A program made the position numbers and the translations under genes. 64,000 nt of DNA from JBBRVW01 sp963784645 (GTDB lineage Bacteria > Actinomycetota > Actinomycetes > JACCUZ01), in the NCBI GenBank assembly GCA_963784645.1, contig CAWARY010000015.1, forward strand, positions 558,001-622,000. Reading direction: 5' to 3'. This document shows, piece by piece, positions 18,170 through 27,700 of the stretch. The notes under the pieces were generated by a model. It was not told the origin of the DNA, searched no databases, and saw only the letters and a list, made by a program, of their open reading frames with translations. The first letter of the stretch is position 1. The number at the start of each line of letters is the position of its first letter.

Positions 18170-19510
18170 ATGAGCTCCCTGCGCGCGGTGACGGTGCGGT
18201 GCCGGATCCTCGCGTGCATCGCCGCCGCCACGCTGGTCGGCGCCGGCGCCCTCCCTGCAGCGGCCACCACGACCGGCAGCACCCTCGGCGGCGACGCCCT
18301 GGCCACCACCGGCCTGGCGGTGGACGCCCCCGGCTCGGCACCCCTCCCCGAGGTGAGCGCGTCCGCCTACCTGCTGGCGGACCTCGACACCGGCGAGGTG
18401 CTGGCTGCGAAGGACCCGCACGGCCGCTGGCGCCCGGCCAGCACGCTCAAGGTGCTGACCGCCCTGACCCTGATGCCGAAGCTCGACCCCACCACGGTGT
18501 ACACGGCGCAGTGGGAGGACGCGAACGCCGAGGGCAGCCGCGCGGGCATCGTCCCGGACGCCTCGTACACCGTCCACCAGCTCTGGCAGGCGCTGTTCCT
18601 CGTCTCCGGCAACGACGCGGCGAGCGCCCTGGCCCACACGTACGGCGGCGTCCCGCAGACCGTGGCGGCGATGAGCAGCGCCGCCAAGGACCTCGGCGCT
18701 CTCGACACCACGGTGAAGAACCCGAGCGGGCTGGACGCACCCGGGCAGTACACCTCGGCGTACGACCTCGCCGTGATCGCCCGGGCTGCGATGACCCGGC
18801 AGGACTTTCGCGACTACGTGACCACCGTCAAGGCGCAGTTCCCCGGCAAGATGCCCAAGGTCGGCAAGGTGCGCAAGACGTTCGAGATCTACACGCAGGA
18901 CCGGCTGCTGCTCAACTATCGCGGCGCGATCGGCGTCAAGACCGGCTGGACCACCAAGGCACGGGGCACCTTCGTCGGCGCCGCGACCCGCGGTGGCCAC
19001 ACCCTCGTCGCGACGGTGCTGCACAGCCAGCAGGACTCCTGGCGCGACTCCGCGGCCCTGCTCTCGTGGGGCTTCGCGAACCGCTCGCTGGCCAGGTCGG
19101 TCGGCACCCTCGACGCACGCACGCAGGCCGCTGCGGGCACCTCGGGGTCGGCCGGCGACCGGGTGGCCGGCCCGACGGCGAAGGACGTCGCCAGCCGGCG
19201 CGCGACCGCAACCGGTGGAGGTGGCGGCGGCCTGCCGTGGTGGATGGACGTCGCCCTCGCGCTCGGGCTGGTGGTGGCCGCGCTCCGGGCGAGGGTGCTG
19301 CTCAGGCGCCGCTCGCGCCGCAACCGGCTCGCGGTCCGCCGGCCGGGGAACTCACGAGCCGCCCGGATCCCTCAGTCGCGTGTGGCCCGCCGGGTGAGGA
19401 CACCCGCGAGCCCGGCACCCAGCGCCGCGCCGACCACGACGCCGCGCACGGTGCGCATCCTCCCCGGCGATGCGCCGCCGGAGCCGGCAGCCACCGGCAC
19501 CGGCTCGTAG
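18170..19510 (+). CDS. D-alanyl-D-alanine carboxypeptidase (S11), membrane-anchored
   Basis: 446 aa. A signal peptide covers residues 1-32 or so (cleavage near ALPAAATT). The penicillin-binding active site is complete: STLK (SxxK), SGN in VSGNDAAS, and KTG in VKTGWTT. It trims the terminal D-Ala of peptidoglycan stem peptides outside the membrane. A Gly-rich linker (TGGGGGGLPWW) leads to one C-terminal membrane helix (VALALGLVVAALRARVLL) and a basic, Pro/Ala-rich tail inside the cell. The tail coding overlaps the 3' end of the convergent yihY gene by 139 bp, which is unusual. It is divergent from the mutase gene with 50 bp between. Confidence 0.93.
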   Translation: MSSLRAVTVRCRILACIAAATLVGAGALPAAATTTGSTLGGDALATTGLAVDAPGSAPLPEVSASAYLLADLDTGEVLAAKDPHGRWRPASTLKVLTALTLMPKLDPTTVYTAQWEDANAEGSRAGIVPDASYTVHQLWQALFLVSGNDAASALAHTYGGVPQTVAAMSSAAKDLGALDTTVKNPSGLDAPGQYTSAYDLAVIARAAMTRQDFRDYVTTVKAQFPGKMPKVGKVRKTFEIYTQDRLLLNYRGAIGVKTGWTTKARGTFVGAATRGGHTLVATVLHSQQDSWRDSAALLSWGFANRSLARSVGTLDARTQAAAGTSGSAGDRVAGPTAKDVASRRATATGGGGGGLPWWMDVALALGLVVAALRARVLLRRRSRRNRLAVRRPGNSRAARIPQSRVARRVRTPASPAPSAAPTTTPRTVRILPGDAPPEPAATGTGS

Positions 19511-20475
19511 TCCCGGGGTGCGACCGCACGGACCGGGTCGGTCGCCGCGGCCAGGCCGGTGCTCCGGCCGGCGCCGGGGTCACCGATCCCGCCCGGTGAC
19601 AGGGAGTACGCCTGGGTGGCCGTCCACGCCGCCGCGAAGACCAGCAGCCGGGAGACGAAGTTGATCCACACGAGCAACCCGACGACGACGCCCACCGTCG
19701 CGTAGACCGGATTGCTCGTGGTCTTGGCCACCAGGAATGTCCCGAGCAGCTTCAGCGCCTCGAACCCGACCGCCCCCAGCAGCGCGCCGCTGCGGATCTG
19801 TGCCCAGGGCCGCCGGACGCCGGGGAGCCGCGTGAGCAGGATCGCGAACAGGATGGTGTCCACCAGCAGGGCCAGCGCGACCGCGACGACCTTGAGCAGG
19901 ACGGTGGCGGTCAGCGAGTCGTCGAGCGACACGAGGCCGAGGACGTAGGAGGTGGCGCTGGTCGCGAGGCTGCTGACGACGACGGAGGCCAGCAACGCCA
20001 GCCCGAGCAGCACCAGCACGACGAGGTCGGCGAGCTTCTTGCGCAGGAACGGCAGCTGCTCGTCCATGGTCCCGAACACCCGCCGCAGGCCGACCCGCAG
20101 CGCGTCGACCCAGCCCAGCCCCGAGTAGAGCAGGCCCAGGAGGCCGACGATCCCGGCGCCCGTCTTGGCCGCGACGACGTCGTCGATGTTGATCTGGCCC
20201 GGCCCTGCCCCGAGCAGCCCCGGAAAGGCCCCCTGGACGGCGGTGGTGATGCCGTCCCGGGCTCCCGGGTAGACGTCGCTGAGGTAGCCGACCAACGCGA
20301 ACGCGAGCGCGAGGAGCGGGAAGAACGACAGGAACCCGAAGTAGGTGATCCCCGCCGCGATCTGCCCGCCGACGACATCGCTGTGGCGGTCGTTGGCGCG
20401 CAGGGCGTGGTCGACCCAGGCGAACCGGGACCGGGCGGCGCGGACCCGTGCATGGACGCGCTCGATCACCGGCAT
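19372..20475 (-). CDS. YihY/BrkB-family integral membrane protein
   Basis: 367 aa. The family pattern is present: GGQIAAGITYFGFLSFFPLLALAFALVGYL, GLLGLLYSGLGWVDALR, then four to five more hydrophobic segments, giving about six helices in total. YihY/BrkB proteins are uncharacterised or export-related; the old RNase BN label is wrong. The last 60 residues, with a final hydrophobic stretch VVVGAALGAGLAGVL, lie antisense to the carboxypeptidase tail (19372-19510). It follows the 2'-5' RNA ligase gene by 27 bp and probably ends the trpS operon. Confidence 0.88.
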   Translation of the reverse strand: MPVIERVHARVRAARSRFAWVDHALRANDRHSDVVGGQIAAGITYFGFLSFFPLLALAFALVGYLSDVYPGARDGITTAVQGAFPGLLGAGPGQINIDDVVAAKTGAGIVGLLGLLYSGLGWVDALRVGLRRVFGTMDEQLPFLRKKLADLVVLVLLGLALLASVVVSSLATSATSYVLGLVSLDDSLTATVLLKVVAVALALLVDTILFAILLTRLPGVRRPWAQIRSGALLGAVGFEALKLLGTFLVAKTTSNPVYATVGVVVGLLVWINFVSRLLVFAAAWTATQAYSLSPGGIGDPGAGRSTGLAAATDPVRAVAPRDYEPVPVAAGSGGASPGRMRTVRGVVVGAALGAGLAGVLTRRATRD

Positions 20476-20502
20476 GCTGGTCGTTGCCCCCGGGGCAGCC
20501 GG

Positions 20503-21045
20503 CTACACGCTCTGCGGACCCGGGAGGTGCTGTCCGAGCGGGAAGTCGCGCTGCGGGCGCCACACGGCGTCCGAGCCGTGCTCGTAGAGGCTGAAGCCCC
20601 ACACCTGGAACCGCACGTCGTAGGAGGCCATCTCGTCGAAGGCCCGCACGAGCACGTCGCGCGGCCGGTCGTGGGCGACGGTGACGTGCGGGTGGTAGGG
20701 CCAGACCAGCTCGCGGGCCAGCGGCCCGGACCGCACGCGGGACTCGACCCGCTCGCAGTCGCTGATGCCGAGGACCACCGACACGAAGACCACCGGAGAC
20801 ACCGGGTGGAACGTGCCGGTGCCCCGCAGGTGGATGTCGAACGGCTGCTCCGACTCGGCGATGGTGCGCAGGTGCTTGTCGATGGTCTCGAGGTCGTCGG
20901 CCTCGACCTCGGAGGGCGGCATCAGCGTGATGTGGGTCGGGATGGTGCGCGCCAGCGGGTCGCCGTAGGCCTCACGGACGCCCTGGAGCTCGGTGCCGTA
21001 GGGCTCCGGGATCGGGATCGCGACGCCGATGGTGCGGGTGCTCAC
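20503..21045 (-). CDS. 2'-5' RNA ligase-like phosphoesterase
   Basis: 180 aa. The two HxT/S-x motifs of the 2H phosphoesterase superfamily are visible, THITLM near residue 38 and PHVTVAHD near residue 123, separated by the expected 85 residues. Such proteins hydrolyse or ligate 2',5' linkages or cyclic phosphates in RNA; the cellular substrate is unknown. Start codon ATG overlaps the trpS stop by 4 bp (21042-21045), so it is coupled to trpS. Confidence 0.88.
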   Translation of the reverse strand: MSTRTIGVAIPIPEPYGTELQGVREAYGDPLARTIPTHITLMPPSEVEADDLETIDKHLRTIAESEQPFDIHLRGTGTFHPVSPVVFVSVVLGISDCERVESRVRSGPLARELVWPYHPHVTVAHDRPRDVLVRAFDEMASYDVRFQVWGFSLYEHGSDAVWRPQRDFPLGQHLPGPQSV

Positions 21046-22055
21046 GGGGCGCCGGTCCCCGGCAGGAAGCCGACCTTGTCGTAGACGTCGGCGAGCGTGC
21101 CCGCTGCGACGTCACGGGCCCGCTCCGCGCCGCGCGCCACGATCGCGTCGAGCTCGCCCGGGTCGGCGAGGTGCTCGTGCAGGCGCGCGCGGAACGGCCC
21201 GACGGCGTCGAGCACCACCTCGACCACGGCCTTCTTGAGGTCGCCGTAGCCGGCTCCTGCGAACCGCGCCTCGAGGTCGTCGAGGCTCTCGTCGCCGAAC
21301 GCGGACAGGATCGCGAGCAGGTTGCTCACGCCCGGCTTGCCCTCCGGATCGAAGCTCACCTCGCGGCCGGTGTCGGTGACCGCGCTCTTGATCTTCTTCT
21401 CGACCACCCTGGCGTCGTCGTCGAGCCACACCACGCCGCTGCCGCCGACGCTGCTGCTCATCTTGGCACCCGGGTTCTGCAGGTCGTAGATCTTCGCGAC
21501 CTTCGTGAGGATGTGCGGCTCGGGGACGACGAACGTGTCGCCGAACCGCCCGTTGAAGCGCTGTGCCAGGTCACGGCTGAGCTCGAGGTGCTGCCGCTGG
21601 TCCTCGCCGACCGGCACCCGCTCGGGCCGGTAGAGCAGGATGTCGGCGGCCTGCAGGACCGGGTAGGTGAACAGCCCGACCGAGGCGTAGCCGCCGCGGG
21701 CCACCTTGTCCTTGAACTGCGTCATCCGGCCGGCCTCGCCGTGGCCGGTCAGGCAGCCCAGCACCCAGGTCAGCTGGGCGTGCTCGGGCACGTGGCTCTG
21801 CACGAACAGGGTCGAACGGTCGGGGTCGACGCCGGCCGCGAGGTACTGCGCCACGTTGACGCGGGTGCGGCGGCGGACCGCCTCGGGGTCGATCTCCATC
21901 GTGATCGCGTGGAGGTCGGCGACGAAGAAGAACGTCTCGAAGTCGTCCTGGAGGTCCACCCACTGCCGCAGCGCGCCCAGGTAGTTGCCGAGGTGCAGCG
22001 AGTCCGACGTCGGCTGCATGCCGGACAGGACGCGGGGACGGGGCGACTCGGGCAT
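21042..22055 (-). CDS. trpS: Tryptophanyl-tRNA synthetase
   Basis: 337 aa, class Ic aminoacyl-tRNA synthetase of normal length. The HIGH-like motif is in TSDSLHLGNYLGAL near residue 20 and the KMSKS-like motif in GAKMSSSVG near residue 200. It charges tRNA-Trp in the cytosol. The start ATG 22055 is followed at once by the conserved RVLSGMQPT segment. It is the first of three coupled genes (trpS, 2'-5' RNA ligase, yihY). Upstream of it is corC on the same strand, 64 bp away. Confidence 0.97.
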   Translation of the reverse strand: MPESPRPRVLSGMQPTSDSLHLGNYLGALRQWVDLQDDFETFFFVADLHAITMEIDPEAVRRRTRVNVAQYLAAGVDPDRSTLFVQSHVPEHAQLTWVLGCLTGHGEAGRMTQFKDKVARGGYASVGLFTYPVLQAADILLYRPERVPVGEDQRQHLELSRDLAQRFNGRFGDTFVVPEPHILTKVAKIYDLQNPGAKMSSSVGGSGVVWLDDDARVVEKKIKSAVTDTGREVSFDPEGKPGVSNLLAILSAFGDESLDDLEARFAGAGYGDLKKAVVEVVLDAVGPFRARLHEHLADPGELDAIVARGAERARDVAAGTLADVYDKVGFLPGTGAP

Positions 22056-22119
22056 CCCCGCATTCTGCCAGGGGGGACCGGCGGAGCACCCGGTGCCCGT
22101 GCGCCAGGACCACCGGTGC

Positions 22120-23472
22120 CTACGGCGTCGTGGGCGCCGTCTCCTCGGCCGGGACCGAGGCGTCCCCGCCCGCAGGTGCCTCCGGAGTCAGGCGGACCCG
22201 CGCGATCCGCCGTCCGTCGAGCTCGGTGACCGTGAAGCGGCGGCCGAGCGCCACGATGCTCTCCTCGAGCTCGGGAAGACGGCCGAGCTCGTTGATGACG
22301 AACCCGGCGACCGTCTCGTACGGCCCCTCGGGCAGCTCGAGACCGGTGCGGTCCTCGAAGTCCTCGAGGTTGAGCAGGCCGTCGACCTCGACGTCGCCGT
22401 CGACCAGGGCGCGCGACGGCTCCTCGGCCACGTCGTACTCGTCGTGGATCTCGCCGATGACCTCCTCCATGAGGTCCTCCATCGTGACGATGCCATCGGT
22501 GCCGCCGTACTCGTCGACGACGATCGCCAGGTGGTGCCCTTCGCGGCGCATCTCCGACAGCGCCGAGAGCACCCGCTTGGTACCCGGCATCAGCTTCACC
22601 TCGCGGGCGATCTCCCCCACGCGGACGGCGGAGCCGGTTCGCTCCGGAGCGAAGAGGTCGCGCACGTGCACGAAGCCGACCACCTCGTCGTGCGAGCCCC
22701 GCACCACCGGGTAGCGGCTGTGCGGGTTGGTCGAGGACAGCCGGACGGCCCGGTAGACCGGCATGGACGCGTCCAGGAAGTCGACCTCGGTACGCGGCAC
22801 CATCACCTCGTGCAGCTGCCGCTCGCCGGCCTCGAAGACGTCCTCGATCAGCTGCCGTTCCTCGCGACCCAGCGTCTCGTGGCCGGCCACGATGTCGCGC
22901 AGCTCCTCCTCGGAGATGGTCTCGCGGGAGGCGCCCGGATCGGCGCCCAGCAGCCGTACGACCAGGTCGGTCGAGCGGGAGAGCAGCCAGATCACCGGCC
23001 GGGACGCCCGGGCGACGCGGTCCAGGCTCGGGGCGATGACGAGCGAGAAGCTCTCGGCGCGCTGCAGCGCGATCCGCTTGGGCGCCAGCTCGCTGATGAC
23101 CAGCGACAGGTAGGTGATGACGAGGGTGACCCCGATGAAGGCCACCCAGTACGCCGAGTCCTTCGCGCTCGCCGGGCCTTCTGGCGAGAGGCCCCAGTCG
23201 CGCAGGACGGGGGCGAGATCGTCGGCGAAGGCCGAGGCACCGAACGCGGCGGAGAGGAAGCCGGCCAGGGTGACGCCGATCTGGACGGCGGCGAGGAAGC
23301 GGTTGGGGTCGGCGTGCAGCTCGGCGACCTTCGCCCCCCGGCGACCCCGCTGGGCGAGCGACCTGACCTGGCCCTCGCGCAACGACACCAGCGCGATCTC
23401 GGAGCCGGAGAAGATGCCCCCGACCAGCAGGAAGAAGCCGACGAGCAGCACGTTGGCGAGGGTTCCGTTCAC
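22120..23472 (-). CDS. CorC/HlyC-family CNNM-CBS transporter
   Basis: 450 aa. An N-terminal DUF21/CNNM membrane domain (residues 1-180; NVLLVGFFLLVGGIFSGSE carries the GIFSGSE family signature) is followed by a pair of CBS domains (about 215-335; SSTNPHSRYPVVRGSHDEVVGF and DEYGGTDGIVTMEDLMEE) and a C-terminal CorC_HlyC domain to about residue 435. Members transport Mg2+/Co2+ or control such transport; the hemolysin name is historical. A TACCCT -10-like box is present in the 109-bp gap before it. Confidence 0.92.
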   Translation of the reverse strand: MNGTLANVLLVGFFLLVGGIFSGSEIALVSLREGQVRSLAQRGRRGAKVAELHADPNRFLAAVQIGVTLAGFLSAAFGASAFADDLAPVLRDWGLSPEGPASAKDSAYWVAFIGVTLVITYLSLVISELAPKRIALQRAESFSLVIAPSLDRVARASRPVIWLLSRSTDLVVRLLGADPGASRETISEEELRDIVAGHETLGREERQLIEDVFEAGERQLHEVMVPRTEVDFLDASMPVYRAVRLSSTNPHSRYPVVRGSHDEVVGFVHVRDLFAPERTGSAVRVGEIAREVKLMPGTKRVLSALSEMRREGHHLAIVVDEYGGTDGIVTMEDLMEEVIGEIHDEYDVAEEPSRALVDGDVEVDGLLNLEDFEDRTGLELPEGPYETVAGFVINELGRLPELEESIVALGRRFTVTELDGRRIARVRLTPEAPAGGDASVPAEETAPTTP

Positions 23473-23581
23473 GGCGTACCTGCGGGTCGCGGGTACGCCG
23501 GTCTAGTGCCACCGTCCATGCCGACAAGGGTAGACGCACCGGGTGCCCGCACCTGACCCTGCAGGCTCTCCGCGTGCGGTG

Positions 23582-25729
23582 TCAGGCGCGGGTGAGGTGC
23601 AGGACCAGCGCCTGCTCCGGGCCGAGCACCGGGAGCGGCAGGCCCACCTCGAGGAGGAAAGCTCCCGGCAGGACCGGCCCGGCGGCTCCGTCGGCGGGCC
23701 ACCACGCGGGCGGCTCGTGCTGCACCGTGAAGACCTCGCCGCCGGTGTCGACCACGTCGACGCGGTAGCCGGCGCCGCGGTCCAGGCCGGGAAACCGCAC
23801 CGGCGCCGGCACCTCGGACGCCTGGCTGGCGACCGTGACGCAGGCCATCAGCGCTTCGGACCGGTCGGCGGCCACCACGCCGTGCACCAGCACCGCCGGG
23901 TCTGCGTGGTCGGCGTGCACGACGTCGCCGCCGTGCAGCAGCCCACGGTGGGTCTTGTACGTCGACACCAGCCGGCCGAGGGCGGCTCGCTCCTCCGCGT
24001 CCAGCGACGACACGTCCCACTCCACGCCCAGATGCCCGAACAGGGCCGTGGCACCGCGGAAGGACAGCCGGTGCGTGCGCCCCGTGGTGTGGGCGGTCCC
24101 CGGCCCGACGTGGCTGCCGACGAGCTCCGGCGGAAGCAGCAGCTGCGTCCAGCGCTGGATGGCCTGGCGTTCGAGGGCGTCGTTGGTGTCGCTGGCCCAC
24201 ACCCGGTCCGTGCGCGCGAGGATGCCCAGGTCGACCCGGGCGCCGCCGGACGCGCACGACTCGATCTCGACACCCGGGTGCCGGGCGCGGAGCTCGTCCA
24301 GCAGCCGGTACGCCGCGTGGGTCTGCGCCCGCACGCCGGGACGTCCCTCGTGGCCGGGGTCGAGCAGGTCACGGTTGTGGTCCCACTTGAGGTAGGCGAT
24401 GTCGTACTCGGTCAGCAGCGCGTCCAGCTGGCCGAGGACGTGCTCGTAGGCGCCGGGCACGGCGAGGTCGACCACCTGCTGCCCGCGCCACGGCACGGGG
24501 AGGTCGTCACCGGCCCGCAGCACCCAGTCCGGGTGGGCCCGGTAGAGGTCGGAGTCGACGTTGACCATCTCCGGCTCGACCCAGAGCCCGAACTCCATGC
24601 CCAGGCCGCGGACGTGGCCGATCAGCGGGCCCAGGCCGTCCGGCCAGACGTCGGTGTCGACCACCCAGTCGCCGAGGCCGGCCCGGTCGTCCCGGCGTGC
24701 GTGGAACCAGCCGTCGTCGAGCACGAAGCGCTCGATACCCACCTCGGCGGCGACGTCGGCCAGCTCGCTGAGCCGGTCCAGCCGGTGGTCGAAGTAGACG
24801 GCCTCCCAGGTGTTGAGGACGACCGGCCGGGGCGTGCGCGGATGGCGCTCGCGGGCCCGGACGTGCCGGTGCAGCCGGCCGCTCAGCCCGTCGAGCCCGT
24901 CGGCGGACCACACGGCCAGCACGTCCGGGGTGCGGTAGGACTCCCCCGGCGCGAGGACGACCTCGTCCGGCGCGAGCAGCTCGCCGCTGCCCAGCACCGC
25001 CCGACCGTCGGGCCGGCGCTCGGCGTAGGACAGGTGGTCGCCGCTCCACGCCAGGTGCAGCCCCCACACCGAGCCGTGCCGGTTGCCGAAGCCCTCGGTG
25101 CCCGCGACGAGGAGCAGCGTCGCGTCGTGCCCGGTCCGGCCGTGCCTCCCGTCGCGCATCCAGGTGCCCTGCGCGGTGAACGGCATCCGCTGCGGGCTCC
25201 GCTCGCGGACCCAACGGCCGGTGAGATCGAGCAGCTCGCGCGCATCCGCGGGCACCGGGAGGACGACGGACAGGCCGTCGACCCGGTACGACCCCGAGCC
25301 GGTGTTCGTGATCTCGTGTACGACGCGCAGGACACCGTGCGCGTCGACATGCAGGTCCGTGGTGAGCTCGAGCCCGGCGTCGCTGGCGCGGCAGACGGTG
25401 CTGGCGCGCGAGCCGTCGGCGTCGACCGACACCAGGGCCCAGTGCGGCGCCCAGGCGGGGCCGCCCCGCAGGGCCGGGGCGTGCTGCGTGCCGCCCACCC
25501 CGCCCGCCAGAAGGGTCAGCTGCGGCACGACGTCGACGGCGCTGTGCGGCCGGGCGGCCGACCAGACCGACGGGTCGGGTACCCGGTCGCCGAGGTCGGC
25601 TCCCCAGTGCAGCACCGCCGGCACGCCCGGACCCGAGGCGTCGAGCACGACGGCCACACCGGCGGACCTCAGCAGCACGACGCCCGGCGCACCTGCCGCC
25701 GGGCGCTCGTGCGAGTGGGACCCGGTCAT
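23582..25729 (-). CDS. GH36 alpha-galactosidase
   Basis: 715 aa, full length for bacterial GH36. An N-terminal beta-sandwich precedes the TIM barrel; the nucleophile is Asp450 in YLKWDHNRD and the acid/base Asp514 in WASDTND. DDGWF (residue 345 region) and the CASGG loop are also conserved. It has no signal peptide and therefore acts inside the cell on imported alpha-galactosides such as melibiose or raffinose. The start overlaps the upstream permease by 4 bp (25726-25729), making it the last gene of the SBP-permease-permease-glycosidase operon. Galactose released is used by GalK/GalT encoded divergently. Confidence 0.94.
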   Translation of the reverse strand: MTGSHSHERPAAGAPGVVLLRSAGVAVVLDASGPGVPAVLHWGADLGDRVPDPSVWSAARPHSAVDVVPQLTLLAGGVGGTQHAPALRGGPAWAPHWALVSVDADGSRASTVCRASDAGLELTTDLHVDAHGVLRVVHEITNTGSGSYRVDGLSVVLPVPADARELLDLTGRWVRERSPQRMPFTAQGTWMRDGRHGRTGHDATLLLVAGTEGFGNRHGSVWGLHLAWSGDHLSYAERRPDGRAVLGSGELLAPDEVVLAPGESYRTPDVLAVWSADGLDGLSGRLHRHVRARERHPRTPRPVVLNTWEAVYFDHRLDRLSELADVAAEVGIERFVLDDGWFHARRDDRAGLGDWVVDTDVWPDGLGPLIGHVRGLGMEFGLWVEPEMVNVDSDLYRAHPDWVLRAGDDLPVPWRGQQVVDLAVPGAYEHVLGQLDALLTEYDIAYLKWDHNRDLLDPGHEGRPGVRAQTHAAYRLLDELRARHPGVEIESCASGGARVDLGILARTDRVWASDTNDALERQAIQRWTQLLLPPELVGSHVGPGTAHTTGRTHRLSFRGATALFGHLGVEWDVSSLDAEERAALGRLVSTYKTHRGLLHGGDVVHADHADPAVLVHGVVAADRSEALMACVTVASQASEVPAPVRFPGLDRGAGYRVDVVDTGGEVFTVQHEPPAWWPADGAAGPVLPGAFLLEVGLPLPVLGPEQALVLHLTRA

Positions 25730-26643
25730 CCCTTGGTGGCTCCCAGCGTCAGGCCGGACACGAACTGCTTCTGCAGGATGAAGAAGATGATCAGCGGTGG
25801 CAGGGCAACCACGATCGAGCCGGCAGCGACCAGGTTGTTGTCGGTGAAGAACTCACCGCGCAGGTTGTTCAGCGAGCTGGTGATCGGGAACTTGTCACCG
25901 CTCTGCAGGAGCACGGTCGCCCAGAAGAACTCGTTGTAGATCCAGGTGACCTCGAGGGTGGCGAGCGCCGCCAGCGGCGGCCGGCACAGCGGCAGCGTGA
26001 GCTGGAAGAACTGCCGCAGCACCGAGGCGCCGTCGACCTGCGCCGACTCGTAGAGCTCCTTCGGCAGCGTCTTCATGTAGTTGCTGAGCACGAAGGTGCA
26101 GAAGCCGGTCTGGAACGCGGTGTTGACGAGGATCAGCGCCCAGAAGCTGTTGAGCATGCTGCCCGAGTCGCTCATGAACGCCGGCAGCGGGATCTCGCGG
26201 AACATGCGGAACAGCGGGATCAGCAAGGCCTGCTGGGGGAGGAGGTTCGCGGCCAGGAAGATGCCGAGCAGCGTCAGGTTGAACTTGAAGCTGAACCGGG
26301 CCAGCACGAAGGCCATGCAGGACGAGAGGAACAGCGTGAGGAACACCGCGGGAACGGTGATGTAGACCGTGTTGAGGAAGTGCCCGGAGAAGTCGGCGCG
26401 CTGCCAGGCCTCGGTGTAGTTCTTGAAGGTGAACCCGCCGAACGACAGGTAGCCGTGCTTCTGGGTGTACTCATAGGTGCGGACGCTGCTGAGCAGGGCG
26501 TAGAGGATCGGGAACAGCCACAGCACGGCGATGACGGACAGGAAGGTGTGCAGCAGGATCCGGCGGCCACGCGGCTTGGGAGCCGGAGCCCTCGTGGCCG
26601 TCGTGGCGACCGCCGCCCGCTGGTGCGCGACGTTGGCGCTCAT
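25726..26643 (-). CDS. Sugar ABC transporter permease, MalG type
   Basis: 305 aa from ATG 26643. Six membrane helices of the CUT1 family are seen, with the EAA-loop segment ELYESAQVDGASVLRQFFQLTLPLCRPPL before helix 5. N-terminal ATTATRAPAPKPRGRR is cytoplasmic. It forms the channel for galactosides with the MalF-type permease. Four-base overlaps on both sides show coupling. No ATPase gene is present in this locus. Confidence 0.93.
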   Translation of the reverse strand: MSANVAHQRAAVATTATRAPAPKPRGRRILLHTFLSVIAVLWLFPILYALLSSVRTYEYTQKHGYLSFGGFTFKNYTEAWQRADFSGHFLNTVYITVPAVFLTLFLSSCMAFVLARFSFKFNLTLLGIFLAANLLPQQALLIPLFRMFREIPLPAFMSDSGSMLNSFWALILVNTAFQTGFCTFVLSNYMKTLPKELYESAQVDGASVLRQFFQLTLPLCRPPLAALATLEVTWIYNEFFWATVLLQSGDKFPITSSLNNLRGEFFTDNNLVAAGSIVVALPPLIIFFILQKQFVSGLTLGATKG

Positions 26644-27587
26644 GTGTGGTCCTCCTCGCGCAGCGCGATCCGGACGTAGATCGCGACGAACACCGACGAG
26701 ATCGCCAGCATGATGGTCGCCAGGGCCGAGCCGAACCCGACGCGGCTTGCCTCGCCGACGATGTTCTGCGTCACCAGGGCCGAGATCAGCTCGAGCCCGT
26801 TGCGGCCCTTGTTGATGACCCAGACGATGTCGAAGGCCCGGAGCCCCTCGATGAACGTGATGACGAGCACGACCACGTTGATGGGGCGCATCACCGGGAA
26901 CACGACCCGGAAGAAGGTCTGCACCTCGGTCGCGCCGTCGACCGTCGCAGCCTCGCGAAGGGTGGGGTCGACCGCCTTGAGGCCGGCCAGGTAGAGCAGC
27001 ATGACGTACCCGGTCTGTTTCCAGCAGACCGCGACGAGCACGGCCCAGAGGTTGATGTTGGGGTCGCCGTACCAGTCCGTGGAGCCGCCGGTGATCTGGT
27101 TGAGCAGGCCCTGGTCCGAGGAGTAGATGAGCTGCCACAGGAAGCCGACGAGGGCCAGCGACAGGACGACCGGGATGAACAGCGCCGTCTGGTAGAAGCG
27201 GTTGAAACGCATCTCCTTGTCCAGCAGCACGGCGAGGAAGATGCCCAGCGGCGTCGGGACGAGGAACAGCACGACCAGCCAGATGACGTTGTGCTCGATG
27301 GCCGGCTGGAACGGCGGGTAGTTCGTGAAGATGTTCTTGTAGTTCGTCAGACCGGTCCAGCTGGCGGTGTCGAAGCCGCCCACACCGTCCCAGCGGAAGA
27401 AGCTGAAGAACACCGACGCGATGCCGGGCAGCCACACCAGCCACAGCACCAGCGCCGTGGGCACGGCAGCCATGACGAAGACCGTGATCCGGTCCGCCTT
27501 GGACAACCGGGAGAGCTTGCTCCTCGGCTTGTTCGGCCGGCCGCCCAGGGGGGCCGGTACGACGGGCGGGGCCTCGGACGTGGCCAT
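26640..27587 (-). CDS. Sugar ABC transporter permease, MalF type
   Basis: 315 aa, six predicted helices. The EAA loop is TLREAATVDGATEVQTFFRVVFPVMRP. The N-terminal 35 residues are basic and cytoplasmic (RPNKPRSKLSRLSKADR). It pairs with the following MalG-type gene, which its stop overlaps by 4 bp, and receives sugar from the Tat-exported lipoprotein upstream, 113 bp away. Confidence 0.93.
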   Translation of the reverse strand: MATSEAPPVVPAPLGGRPNKPRSKLSRLSKADRITVFVMAAVPTALVLWLVWLPGIASVFFSFFRWDGVGGFDTASWTGLTNYKNIFTNYPPFQPAIEHNVIWLVVLFLVPTPLGIFLAVLLDKEMRFNRFYQTALFIPVVLSLALVGFLWQLIYSSDQGLLNQITGGSTDWYGDPNINLWAVLVAVCWKQTGYVMLLYLAGLKAVDPTLREAATVDGATEVQTFFRVVFPVMRPINVVVLVITFIEGLRAFDIVWVINKGRNGLELISALVTQNIVGEASRVGFGSALATIMLAISSVFVAIYVRIALREEDHT

Positions 27588-27700
27588 CGCGTCACCTTTC
27601 CTCGGGCGCGGTGGCGCGCAGCCACGGCTGATGGGGCCGGCGCCGCCGGGCGCGGTCCTCTCGACCTTCCGCGCCCGGCGACCCCGGCGTCAAGACCACG

